A stretch of DNA of 64,000 nucleotides, from NCBI RefSeq assembly GCF_000172795.2, contig NZ_CP020950.1, positions 1 through 64,000 of the forward strand, written 5' to 3'. Shown piece after piece: positions 53,239-61,561 of this stretch. This DNA comes from Rhizobium sp. CIAT894 (GTDB lineage: Bacteria; Pseudomonadota; Alphaproteobacteria; Rhizobiales; Rhizobiaceae). The notes under the pieces are model-generated. The model was not told where the DNA came from. It saw only the letters and a program-made list of their open reading frames with translations, and did no database searches. Within the stretch, counting starts at the first letter, position 1, and each line of letters begins with the position of its first letter. A program made the position numbers and the translations under genes.

Positions 53239-54420
53239 ATGTTTGATTCCCAATCCAGTCCTCGCCTCGGTCGCTTCGTAGAGACGGTCGCTGCCAGTGA
53301 AACGGTACGAGCGTTCGTGCCTCCGCCATTGCCACCCGAGCCACCTATCGACGTGCTCTCCCTTCTAGAGCGTCTCAGCCTGGCAGAGCGCGCGCTCGGG
53401 CGCCTGGATGGGATCACAATGTTGCTGCCGCGGCAGGAGCTGTTCCTTTATATGTATGTGAGAAAAGAAGCTGTTCTTTCCTCACAGATTGAAGGCACGC
53501 AGTCGACGCTTTCCGATCTCTTGCGGTTTGAGACTGAAGCGCAAGCGGGGCAGCCGGTTGATGATATTCGTGAAGTCTCCAACTACGTCGACGCGATGAT
53601 GTACGGCTTGGAGCGGCTGAAAACGCTGCCCATGTCGTTGCGCCTGATCCGCGAGATGCACGCCAGGCTTCTACAGAGTGGGCGAGGGGGCACTAAGGAT
53701 CCAGGAGAGTTTCGCCGCTCGCAAAATTGGATTGGCGGCACGCGCCCCGGTAACGCGCTCTTCGTGCCTCCACCCGTCACGGAAATGGCCGCTTGTCTGG
53801 ATGCGTTCGAGCGTTTCATGCATGATGACCAATCGCGGTTGCCGGCGCTAATCAAAGCAGGTCTGCTGCACGTTCAATTCGAAACGATCCATCCATTTCT
53901 CGATGGCAATGGCCGTATAGGCCGCTTGCTAGTGACCCTATACCTCTGCATGAACGGCGTTCTACGCAAGCCATTGCTCTACCTCAGTCTTTACCTGAAA
54001 TCCCATCGGAGGGAATATTATCGACTACTGCAAGAGGTTCGCGAACATGGAAACTGGGAGGCTTGGTTGGACTTTTTCCTGACTGGGGTGGCCGACACCG
54101 CCAATCAGGCGTTTGAGGCTGCGACCCAGATTGTGGATCTCTTCAAGGAAGATCGGGAGCGCATTACCACGGAGAGTGATAGAGCGGGATCAGCACTTCG
54201 TATTCACGGGCTTTTCCAGCAGAATCCTTTTCTCACGGCGAACCAGGTTGTCCAAATTACAGGTCTGTCCGCACCGACGGTCAATGCAGCACTCGCGGAT
54301 CTGGAGCGGTTGGACATCGTCGACGAGGTGACGGGCCGCAAACGTGGCCGGGTATTCAGCTACCGAAGATATCTTGCAATTCTCAGCGAAGGCACCGATC
54401 CTCTTCCTCTCAGTTCATGA
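53239..54420 (+). CDS. Fic-family protein with C-terminal winged helix
   Basis: A 393-aa Fic protein. The core motif HPFLDGNGRIGR at 218-229 is complete, so AMP-transfer (or related) activity is expected. The N-terminal inhibitory helix motif SSQIEG (81-86, S-x3-E-G) marks a self-inhibited class II Fic. The C-terminal 90 residues are a winged helix (NQVVQITGLSAPTVNAALAD), which may bind the palindromes upstream. It diverges from recombinase copy 2. A 198-base piece of a near-identical gene lies at 31209-31409. Confidence 0.92.
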   Translation: MFDSQSSPRLGRFVETVAASETVRAFVPPPLPPEPPIDVLSLLERLSLAERALGRLDGITMLLPRQELFLYMYVRKEAVLSSQIEGTQSTLSDLLRFETEAQAGQPVDDIREVSNYVDAMMYGLERLKTLPMSLRLIREMHARLLQSGRGGTKDPGEFRRSQNWIGGTRPGNALFVPPPVTEMAACLDAFERFMHDDQSRLPALIKAGLLHVQFETIHPFLDGNGRIGRLLVTLYLCMNGVLRKPLLYLSLYLKSHRREYYRLLQEVREHGNWEAWLDFFLTGVADTANQAFEAATQIVDLFKEDRERITTESDRAGSALRIHGLFQQNPFLTANQVVQITGLSAPTVNAALADLERLDIVDEVTGRKRGRVFSYRRYLAILSEGTDPLPLSS

Positions 54421-54573
54421 CAGACAGGTGGGTCGAAGGTTCGATCTTCATCGAGGCGCCCGGCACTTTGAAAAGCCCAGGGTCGTCCTCGATCAACATC
54501 TTCTTTGATGCTCCGTTTGCGCCCTCGACAATAGTCGTCGCGCAACGGTGGTCCGACAGGGGGCCGTCATCTG

Positions 54574-54607
54574 TTGACGACGCCGGCTTCATTGCGCTAA
54601 CGTTAGC
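54574..54607 (+). promoter_or_regulatory. LacI-type operator and promoter of FAH gene
   Basis: GCTAACGTTAGC at 54596-54607 is a perfect 12-bp palindrome, 17 bases before the FAH start, with TTGACG (54574-54579) as a -35 candidate. The same box occurs at three other promoters of this cluster, with a LacI-family gene among them. Confidence 0.75.
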
Positions 54608-54623
54608 AAAAATGGAGATCGAA

Positions 54624-55397
54624 ATGAAGATTGTGCGCTACCGGGCCGTCGACGGAATTCACTATGGGATCGAAACTGAGGATAGGATTGAGCGGATCGC
54701 CGGCGATCCGTTCGAGGCTGTCGAGCGGACGGGAAAGGTGGATCGCCTTGCCGACGTCAGTCTGCTGTGCCCGGTCGAACGGCCCCGGATATTCGGCGTC
54801 GCTTACAATTACCGGCAGCACACCGATGAGTCCGGAAAAGAGCAACCCACACTTCCGGTGCTGTTCATGAAGCCGAGCACGGCAGCGAGCGGCAATGGAG
54901 ATGCCATTGAATATCCGAGCGATGGCGAAATTGTTCATTACGAGGCTGAGCTGGTGGCCATCATCGGCAAGGGCGGGCGCCACATCGGCAAGGAGCAGGC
55001 CCTAACGCACGTCCTCGGCTATACATGCGGCAACGATATCAGCGACCGTATCATCCAGCGGCAGGAAAGCAAGTTCGGCTGCCTGCTGGCCGGCAAAGGT
55101 TACGATACGTTCGCGCCGATGGGGCCGGCCATTGTGACGGATCTCGATCCGACGAGCCTTGACGTCGTCCTTCGTCAGAACGGCGCCGTGAAACAGTCGG
55201 GCAATACGCGAGACCTCGTCTATTCGGTTGCCGACATAGTTGCCTACTTGAGCCGCTTCATGACGCTGCTGCCCGGCGATGTGATCATGACCGGGACGCC
55301 CGCGGGCGTTGGGCCGATCGTTCCCGGCGACGAACTCAAGGTAGAGATTCCCGGTATCGGCATCTTGACGAATCCAGTGGTTGCGGCACCGCACTAA
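54624..55397 (+). CDS. Fumarylacetoacetate hydrolase (FAH) family protein
   Basis: A 257-aa FAH-family enzyme, likely a C-C hydrolase, decarboxylase or isomerase acting on ring-cleavage products. Motifs: PRIFGVAYNYRQH, the metal-binding HYEAELVAIIGKGG (E-x-E), GYTCGNDISDR and VIMTGTPAGVGPI. The frame is open to 54417, but the start at 54624 is chosen because it falls just after the LacI-type operator and matches the length of the family. With the dioxygenase-like gene at 62992 it suggests a meta-cleavage-type pathway. Confidence 0.88.
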   Translation: MKIVRYRAVDGIHYGIETEDRIERIAGDPFEAVERTGKVDRLADVSLLCPVERPRIFGVAYNYRQHTDESGKEQPTLPVLFMKPSTAASGNGDAIEYPSDGEIVHYEAELVAIIGKGGRHIGKEQALTHVLGYTCGNDISDRIIQRQESKFGCLLAGKGYDTFAPMGPAIVTDLDPTSLDVVLRQNGAVKQSGNTRDLVYSVADIVAYLSRFMTLLPGDVIMTGTPAGVGPIVPGDELKVEIPGIGILTNPVVAAPH

Positions 55398-55439
55398 CCG
55401 GGATTCTTGCAGGGGTTCGGCTGCGGCCGAAAATTCCGA

Positions 55440-55480
55440 TTGACCTTGGGATCTCCAGCGTTATTAATGCTAACGTTAGC
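55440..55480 (+). promoter_or_regulatory. LacI-type operator and promoter of CMD-family gene
   Basis: TTGACC (55440-55445), 16 bases, TATTAA (55462-55467), then TGCTAACGTTAGCA (55468-55481), a perfect 14-bp palindrome placed at the transcription start. Repressor binding here would block the promoter directly. Confidence 0.78.
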
Positions 55481-55555
55481 ACCTGTTGAGCGGCCGGTTC
55501 CGCACCGGGCCACCTTGAACAGGGAGATTGCGAAGACAAAGCTGAGGGTGAAGAA

Positions 55556-56089
55556 ATGGCACGCGTAAAATATGTCTCGAATACGGAACTGGCCGAGACG
55601 CAGCCAGCGCTCAATGAGCGCTTGCTGAAGGAGAGGAAAGTTCCGACCGGAAATATCTTCCTGGCGCTCGCCAACGCTCCCGCGATCCTCGATGATTTCC
55701 TCACTTACGCCAATGCGGTGCGGGCCGCCGACCTCAGCCCGAAGCTGCGGGAGATGGCAATCCTCACGGTCGGGTACTGCACAAACTCCGAATATGAGGT
55801 GAAGCATCACCACTCTCATGGGCTAAAGGCCGGCCTGACGGAGGAGCAGTTCCATGCAATTCCGCATTTCGAGACCTCGGATCTCTTTGACGAGCAGGAA
55901 AAGGCTGTGATGGCTTTTGCCAAGGAATCGACGCTGAACGTCGACGTTTCCGATGAAGTGTGGAACGGAGTCGCAAAGTTCCTGTCGGAGAAGCAGCTTG
56001 TCGAGCTCTCGATCAATGTCGCCTGGTACAATTCCGGCGTTCGCCTCATGGGCGCGCTGAAGATCGACCTTGAAGAGGGATACCGCTGA
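55556..56089 (+). CDS. Carboxymuconolactone decarboxylase family protein
   Basis: A 177-aa AhpD/CMD-fold protein: PAILDDFLTYANAVRAADLS, REMAILTVGYCTNSEYEVKH with the usual E...H residues (EYEVKHHHSHG) and a single Cys, so the peroxidase CxxC of AhpD is missing. It therefore fits the decarboxylase-like branch. Expressed from its own LacI-boxed promoter between FAH and the regulator gene. Substrate unknown. Confidence 0.87.
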   Translation: MARVKYVSNTELAETQPALNERLLKERKVPTGNIFLALANAPAILDDFLTYANAVRAADLSPKLREMAILTVGYCTNSEYEVKHHHSHGLKAGLTEEQFHAIPHFETSDLFDEQEKAVMAFAKESTLNVDVSDEVWNGVAKFLSEKQLVELSINVAWYNSGVRLMGALKIDLEEGYR

Positions 56090-56288
56090 GCAGGCGGGCG
56101 GCGCGCAAGCCGCGCCGCCTCGGCTTGCCGCATGATCTTGGCGGCGCTCATCAAGATATTCCAGAGCTTTCAGCGTCCGGCCCTGGATGCGGGATGAATC
56201 GCAGCCGATCGAAGAGAGGTGCGTGTCGCCGGACGGGCGCCTCTCTCCGATCCCGCTTGCAGCGGGAGATCTCCGGCCTGCCGGCGTT

Positions 56289-57290
56289 TCACGGTGCGCC
56301 CGTGCTGCCGCGGATGACCAGTTGGGGCGGGGAGATGAAGCTGTAGGGCTTGCTGAGGTCGCCCTTGTTCTGAAGGTGGTGCAGGAACCAAAGCCCGCAG
56401 GCGGTCGCCAATTCCGAAACGGGCAATTGCACTGTCGTCAGTCCCGGGCCCCACCATCGATAGCCAAGCTCATCGCCAAATCCGACGACCGAGATATCTC
56501 GAGGAACGTTCAAGGCCTGGTCCTGGATTTCGTCAATGACTCCGGAGGTGTTTTGAACTGCGCCGATCACCAGCGCCGTCGGTCGATCCTTTAGGGAAAG
56601 CAGGCGGCGCACGGCTTCCCGCCCGAATTCGGGCGAGGAGGGCGCGCCAAGCTCCTCGTGAACGGTAATGGCTCGGTCGGCGCTTTTGACGGCGTCCCGG
56701 AAACCCTGCACGCGCGCCGCGCCGGTGGGCAGTTCTTCCGTGCCGCCGATATAGGCGACGCGTTTATGACCTGCATTGATGATGTGTTCGGTGCTCTCGT
56801 AAAGCGCCCGTCTGTCATCGATCCCAAACCATTGGTCGCCGAGCAGCGGCGCCTTTCGCAGCAATTGGATATGAGGTGTCATCTTCAGGATTCGCGCGGA
56901 ATCGGGATGAGGTTTTGCGCTCGGGACCAGAATGATCCCGGCGACGTTGACGCTCGTGAGTTCCCTGATGTGGCGAAGCTCGTGCATTCTGTCGTCATCG
57001 GTTTCGCACAAGGTCAGCTGGTAGTTCGCCGAAAGAAGGCACTGCGAGAGGGCATGGGCAATCGTTGAGTAAAAGCTGTTGCGGATATCCGGAACGATCA
57101 GCCCGACGAGATTGCTCTGCACCCCGCGCATCATGCGTGCGGCACGATTGGCAACATAGCCCGCTTGAGCGGCGGCTTCGTTCACCTTTCGCTTCATCTC
57201 GGCGCTGATGCGGCGATCGTCGGCCAGGGCGCGGCCTACGGTCGAGGGGGAAACTTGAAGTATCGCGGCGATGTCTTTAATTGTTACCAT
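56289..57290 (-). CDS. LacI-family transcriptional regulator
   Basis: A 333-aa repressor: N-terminal helix-turn-helix VTIKDIAAILQVSPSTVGRA with hinge AARMMRGVQSNLVGLIVPDI, then a periplasmic-binding-protein-like sensor (AGIILVPSAKPHPDSARILK, HKRVAYIGGTEELPTGAARV, DISVVGFGDELGYRWWGPGL). The start at 57290 puts the HTH at residue 2; the longer open frame is not needed. Four boxes of the form GCTAACGTTAGC (54596, 55469, 57567, 62961) surround it, and it is the only regulator in the cluster, so it is the probable repressor. The inducer is unknown. Confidence 0.9.
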   Translation of the reverse strand: MVTIKDIAAILQVSPSTVGRALADDRRISAEMKRKVNEAAAQAGYVANRAARMMRGVQSNLVGLIVPDIRNSFYSTIAHALSQCLLSANYQLTLCETDDDRMHELRHIRELTSVNVAGIILVPSAKPHPDSARILKMTPHIQLLRKAPLLGDQWFGIDDRRALYESTEHIINAGHKRVAYIGGTEELPTGAARVQGFRDAVKSADRAITVHEELGAPSSPEFGREAVRRLLSLKDRPTALVIGAVQNTSGVIDEIQDQALNVPRDISVVGFGDELGYRWWGPGLTTVQLPVSELATACGLWFLHHLQNKGDLSKPYSFISPPQLVIRGSTGAP

Positions 57291-57566
57291 CGTGTCTGGC
57301 TCGGAATTGTCGCTTTGGCCAACGATAGCATTGGCGTCGCGGTTGTCAAACGTTCTATACCGTTTAAGTAGCAATCATTTGATTTTTCGCCCCCATGACT
57401 TGGCCGGCGTCGCCGATCGCGATGTTAAGTAAAATCTTTCAGACACTTACGTCTATCGGTCTGGATTACTGCGCCGACGGTGGCGCGCTCGCGCAGGCGC
57501 TTCGAAGCCAATTAACTTCTTCAAAGCCGTTGACAGGAGGCCCTCGCTGTGGGACGAATGTTTGTG
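57291..57566. other. Divergent promoter region, LacI gene and transporter
   Basis: No gene. It must hold the LacI promoter. TTGACA at 57530-57535 is a good -35 for the transporter operon, followed by the operator at 57567. No solute-binding-protein gene is present here, where one is usual. Confidence 0.45.
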
Positions 57567-57578
57567 CAAACGTTAGCG
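57567..57578 (+). promoter_or_regulatory. LacI-type operator of transporter operon
   Basis: GCAAACGTTAGC differs from the consensus GCTAACGTTAGC at one base. It lies 22 bases before the micro-ORF start and downstream of TTGACA (57530-57535). Confidence 0.65.
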
Positions 57579-57600
57579 CAAACGGGAGGAGGCATAACGT

Positions 57601-57660
57601 ATGGATATTCTGGTGTTCCTGGCATCGATCATCGCGTCCGCAGAGGGACGTAGATTCTGA
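57601..57660 (+). CDS. Leader micro-ORF (19 aa) upstream of livH-like gene
   Basis: MDILVFLASIIASAEGRRF, stop TGA at 57658. GGGAGGAGG sits eight bases before the ATG, the strongest binding site of this operon, and the stop overlaps the permease ATG (TGATG). The hydrophobic first 13 residues could be a tiny membrane helix. It is probably a translational-coupling leader for the permease; a stand-alone small protein is possible. Confidence 0.45.
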   Translation: MDILVFLASIIASAEGRRF

Positions 57661-58505
57661 TGACCGTCGCTCTTTTCCTGCAATCCGCTGTCGGCGGCGT
57701 CCTGTTGGGCGGGATCTATGGCCTGCTGGCGATGGGTCTCAGCCTGAGCTGGGGCCTGTTGAAGCTTGTGAACCTCAGCCACTTCGCGCTGGCGTTCCTC
57801 GGCGCGTACCTCACCTACCAGCTCGGCACCGTCTATGGCGTTCCGGCATATTTGAGCGCTCTTCTGATTGCTCCGCTGTTCTTCGTGCTCGGCATTGCCC
57901 TGCACAGCGTGTTCGTGCGCTTCAAGGTGAAGGAATTCGCCTCTCTCCTGGTGACGTTCGGCGTCACGATCCTGATCGAATCGATGATCCAGTGGATCTG
58001 GTCGGCCGACTTTCTTCGCTACGAAACGCCGTATGCGCAGACCACCATCCGGCTGGGTCCGATCTTCGTGCCTGTATTGGATCTTTCCGCCTTTGCCTGC
58101 GCCGGCCTGCTTGCTGGAGTGGCCTGGTACGCGTTGAACAAGACCATGCTCGGCAAGGCGCTGCGTGCCGCCGCCCATGACGCTCCCGTGGCGTCGGCTT
58201 TCGGAATCAATTCCACCCGCGTGTCATACATTCTGGCTGGCCTTTGCTCGGCGACGGCGGGTATCGCGGGTGTCTTCATCGCCCTGATCGGAACTTTGGC
58301 TCCATCTCAAATCGAGGCCTGGATCGGGGTCGTATTTGCCGTCGCCATCATTGGAGGATTGGGCAGCCCCATCGGCGCGCTGGGTGCCGGAATGCTTATC
58401 GGCGTGGCCGAGAGCCTTACCATGTCCGTCGTGAACCCCGCTTGGGCGCCGCTCGTGGCATTCAGCGTGCTCATCGTCATCCTCCTGCGCAAACCGGTGA
58501 TTTGA
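57660..58505 (+). CDS. LivH-type branched-chain ABC permease
   Basis: A 281-aa inner-membrane permease of the LivH family with about eight hydrophobic segments. The start is followed by GGVLLGGIYGLLAMGLSLSW, later GTVYGVPAYLSALLIAPLFF, and the coupling-loop region LGKALRAAAHDAPVASAFGI before the ABC-contact helix. It imports branched-chain amino acids, amides or aromatic acids in related operons. Its ATG overlaps the leader stop; the next gene starts three bases after its TGA. Confidence 0.9.
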   Translation: MTVALFLQSAVGGVLLGGIYGLLAMGLSLSWGLLKLVNLSHFALAFLGAYLTYQLGTVYGVPAYLSALLIAPLFFVLGIALHSVFVRFKVKEFASLLVTFGVTILIESMIQWIWSADFLRYETPYAQTTIRLGPIFVPVLDLSAFACAGLLAGVAWYALNKTMLGKALRAAAHDAPVASAFGINSTRVSYILAGLCSATAGIAGVFIALIGTLAPSQIEAWIGVVFAVAIIGGLGSPIGALGAGMLIGVAESLTMSVVNPAWAPLVAFSVLIVILLRKPVI

Positions 58506-58507
58506 CC

Positions 58508-60250
58508 ATGAAAAAGCTCCTGATCGCAGCGCCTGTCGCGGCCGTCCTGGCCTCCCTGCCTTACCTGGGAATGGCGGACTATTACCTCTCCTACCTGTAC
58601 ATCATCTTCTTCTGGGTCGTGCTGGCGACGAGCTGGGGCATCCTGAGCGGTTACACCGGCTACTGGAGTTTCGGTCACGCCGCATTTTTCGGGATCGGGG
58701 TCTACACGACCGCCACGCTGGCGACGCAGCTGTCATGGCCTTTCGTCGCGACGATACCTGCGGCGGCGCTGCTTGCGGCGGCGGTCGCCGTTCTGATCGG
58801 CTTGGTCGTCTTTCGCTCGGGAGCCTTGCGCGGCGAATTCTTCGCGCTGCTGACGCTGTCGGTGACGTTCGTTATCGCGGCCATTGTGTCGAACACCGCG
58901 CTGGACTCGGGCACCGGCGTATTCCTCTCGGGGATCGAAATCCCGATGATTGGTGCAACGGCGTCCGGCTCCCTCTACATGTTCGGGCTTATCGCGGCTC
59001 TTGCCGCGCTGGCGACGTCCTATTTCATCTTTCACAGCAAATTCGGTCAGGGCCTGCTCGCAATCCACGACGATGAAGACGTTGCGGAAGTGAAAGGCGT
59101 TCCGACGTTCCGCTATAAGCTGATCTCGTTTGCGGTCTCATCGGCGCTAGCCGGCGCAATGGGTGCGATCCACGCCGTATATGTCGGTTACGTCACGGTC
59201 GGCGAGACATTTGCGGTGACCGTTCCTCTTTATGTCGTGCTCATGAGCATTCTTGGCGGAGCCCGCCATTGGGCTGGGCCTGCGATCGGCGCGGTCATCA
59301 TCACCGTGCTGCAGAGCGCTATCGTCAGCGGCGCTCATGCGGAATTCGGCCGCGCGGGCGTGGCTCTTGCGCTGATCGTCGTCATCCTGGTGCTGCCGTC
59401 CGGCATCGTTCCCAGCCTTGTTCGCAGGTTTGCCGGCAGGCGTAACGGAGCTGGCGCGCCGGCAGAGACCGCTGAGGCCGTTACGCAGTTTGCGCCTTCG
59501 GCGGCGGCAGGTTCCGGTCCCGTGCTTCTCAAATGCGAGGATGTCACCAAATCCTTTGGCGGTATCCGTGCCTTGACCGGCGTGACCCTGGATGTCTGGC
59601 GGGGTGAAATCCTGGCCCTGGTTGGGCCAAACGGCTCCGGCAAGTCCACGCTGATCAATATGATCAGCGGCCACTACGCCATGACCTCCGGCAAGATCAC
59701 CCTGGAAGGTGAGGAGATTTCCGGTCGATCACCGCATCTGATCGCGCAGCAGGGCGTGGCACGCACCTATCAGATCCCGCGCCTGTTCGATAACCTGACG
59801 GTCCTCGAAAACGTGCGGCTCTGCGCGAAGTTCGGCAGCGCGGATGGCATGGCCGCAGCTGCTGTCGAGGCGGTCACCAGGGAAGCGCTCGCCTTCACCG
59901 GCCTTGCCGGCAAGGCCAACGTGCTTCCCGAAACATTGAACCTGCATGACCGAAAGTTTGTCGAATTCGCCAGAGCACTGGCCGCAAAACCGCGGCTGCT
60001 CCTGCTCGATGAGGTGCTTTGCGGCTTGAATCCGGCCGAGGTCGACCACGCGGTCGAAATGATCAAGCGGATCAAGGCCGGTGGCACGACGATTATCTTC
60101 GTCGAACACCTCATGCGTGCGGTTGTCGCACTGGCGGACCGTGTCGCGGTGCTGGATCAAGGCAAAGTTCTGGCGCTTGGGCATCCAGGCGAAACGATGC
60201 GGGATCCGGCTGTGGTTAGCGTATATCTGGGAGGCAGTCATGCTGCTTGA
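58508..60250 (+). CDS. Fused LivM permease-LivG ATPase
   Basis: A 580-aa fusion. Residues 1 to about 310 are a LivM-type permease (YYLSYLYIIFFWVVLATSWG, SGYTGYWSFGHAAFFGIGVY). After a short Ala/Gly/Glu linker (GAGAPAETAEAVTQF) comes a LivG-type ATPase with Walker A GPNGSGKST, Walker B LLLLDEVLCGLNP and switch His VEHLM. The ABC signature LSGGQ is replaced by LNLHDRKFVEFARAL, which is seen in some LivG proteins. Fusion ties one permease half to one ATPase. The livF ATG lies inside its stop region. Confidence 0.92.
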   Translation: MKKLLIAAPVAAVLASLPYLGMADYYLSYLYIIFFWVVLATSWGILSGYTGYWSFGHAAFFGIGVYTTATLATQLSWPFVATIPAAALLAAAVAVLIGLVVFRSGALRGEFFALLTLSVTFVIAAIVSNTALDSGTGVFLSGIEIPMIGATASGSLYMFGLIAALAALATSYFIFHSKFGQGLLAIHDDEDVAEVKGVPTFRYKLISFAVSSALAGAMGAIHAVYVGYVTVGETFAVTVPLYVVLMSILGGARHWAGPAIGAVIITVLQSAIVSGAHAEFGRAGVALALIVVILVLPSGIVPSLVRRFAGRRNGAGAPAETAEAVTQFAPSAAAGSGPVLLKCEDVTKSFGGIRALTGVTLDVWRGEILALVGPNGSGKSTLINMISGHYAMTSGKITLEGEEISGRSPHLIAQQGVARTYQIPRLFDNLTVLENVRLCAKFGSADGMAAAAVEAVTREALAFTGLAGKANVLPETLNLHDRKFVEFARALAAKPRLLLLDEVLCGLNPAEVDHAVEMIKRIKAGGTTIIFVEHLMRAVVALADRVAVLDQGKVLALGHPGETMRDPAVVSVYLGGSHAA

Positions 60251-60947
60251 GGTCGATAAGATCGAGGTCGGCTACGGAGACGCGATCGCTCTGTGGGACT
60301 TGTCCGTCAGTGTAAGGCCGGGCGAGATCGTTTCGGTCGTCGGACCGAACGGCGCGGGGAAGAGCACGCTGGTAAACGCCATCGCCGGCATTCTTCGCCC
60401 GCACAAAGGAAAGATCGTTATCGAGGGCAACGACGTTTCCAAGGTGCCGAGCCACCGGGTCTGCGATTACGGCATCGCGGTGGTCCCGGAAGGGCGGCGT
60501 CTCTTCACGGCGATGACGGTCCTGGACAACCTGTTGCTCGGTGCCTACCGATCGCTCGCCCGTGCGGAGCGCGATGCCACGCTCGCTGAAGTGTTTCAGC
60601 TTTTTCCTGTGTTGAAAGAGCGCCAGGATTCGCTGGCAGGTTCCTTGTCGGGTGGGCAGCAGCAAATGGTTGCGATTGGCCGCGGCCTGATGGCCAAGCC
60701 GCGCGTGCTGCTCATGGACGAGCCGTCACTCGGGCTGTCGCCTCTGATCGTCGGGGAAATGTTCAAAATCATTCAGATGATCAATGAGCGGGGCGTAGCC
60801 GTGCTGCTCGTCGAGCAGAACGTGAACAAGGCGCTTGAAATCGCCCATCAGGCCTACGTCATCGAGCAGGGCCGGGTGACGGCCTCCGGAGCGCCCGAGG
60901 TTCTGATCAATGATCCAAGCATCAGGGAGGCGTATCTTGGTATCTGA
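60240..60947 (+). CDS. LivF-type ABC transporter ATPase
   Basis: A 235-aa ATPase: Walker A GPNGAGKST, signature LSGGQQQMVAIGRGLMAKPR, Walker B VLLMDEPSLGLSP and LLVEQNV. It overlaps the fused LivMG gene by 11 bases (ATG in the SHAA end), and its own end overlaps the cupin gene. With LivH and LivMG it makes a complete importer except for the periplasmic binding protein, which is not encoded in this window. Confidence 0.93.
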   Translation: MLLEVDKIEVGYGDAIALWDLSVSVRPGEIVSVVGPNGAGKSTLVNAIAGILRPHKGKIVIEGNDVSKVPSHRVCDYGIAVVPEGRRLFTAMTVLDNLLLGAYRSLARAERDATLAEVFQLFPVLKERQDSLAGSLSGGQQQMVAIGRGLMAKPRVLLMDEPSLGLSPLIVGEMFKIIQMINERGVAVLLVEQNVNKALEIAHQAYVIEQGRVTASGAPEVLINDPSIREAYLGI

Positions 60948-61515
60948 AAATTCGAGCGGGAGAGTTCCCGCGCATATCAGGCGCGTCGTCACGAAGCACG
61001 GCAGTCAGGGTTTCGCCGGGTTCGCTGAGGACGGCGCCGTTCCGCGCACTGATATATTCAGAACGGTCCCCGGACTGGTATCGCGGATGGTCTGGTCGAC
61101 GTCGGCTTCCACGAGGGTTCCATTCGACGGAACCGATCCAACGCCGCTGGTGACGAGCTTCGTTCCAGAGCCGGGCGAAACGCGTTTTCTAGTGCTAACG
61201 TTCCCACCGGATGCCGTTTTCATGTCTCCGGATTTCAATGGCCCGGCGGCTATGGCGGAAAATTTGGCGGTCAGTCCAGGTTTGGCCGAACGCTTCGAAC
61301 CGGATGGCAAACATCAAACGCCGACCGTCGATTACGGCATCGTTCTCGACGGCGAGATCTGGATGGAGCTCGACGATGGCAATGAGACCCGCCTCGGCCA
61401 GTTCGACACCTTCGTCCAGAACGGTACGCGTCACGCGTGGCGAAACAAAAGCGACAGACCGGCAACCATCGCCGTGGTGCTGGTTGGCGCACGGACCGCC
61501 GATACGACGGATTAA
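60910..61515 (+). CDS. Cupin-domain protein
   Basis: About 201 aa. One cupin barrel: HQTPTVDYGIVLDGEIWMEL, then GQFDTFVQNGTRHAWRNKSD; the His residues H-x and R-H-AW fit a partly degenerate metal site. The N-terminal part (RRVVTKHGSQGFAGFAEDGA) is typical of cupin proteins in aromatic degradation clusters. The ATG at 60910 overlaps livF by 38 bases; a TTG at 60937 with AGGGAGG upstream is an alternative start. Function likely auxiliary (ring product handling or sensing); substrate unknown. Confidence 0.8.
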   Translation: MIQASGRRILVSENSSGRVPAHIRRVVTKHGSQGFAGFAEDGAVPRTDIFRTVPGLVSRMVWSTSASTRVPFDGTDPTPLVTSFVPEPGETRFLVLTFPPDAVFMSPDFNGPAAMAENLAVSPGLAERFEPDGKHQTPTVDYGIVLDGEIWMELDDGNETRLGQFDTFVQNGTRHAWRNKSDRPATIAVVLVGARTADTTD

Positions 61516-61561
61516 GATGACGGCCTGCGAGCCTCGATGATCCAAAATCTCAATCTGACTT

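Noticed and set aside
58244..58507. Upstream extension of the LivM-LivG frame
   Set aside because: It overlaps livH in another frame, and its sequence (RGLDRGRICRRHHW) is not permease-like; the ATG at 58508 is the real start.
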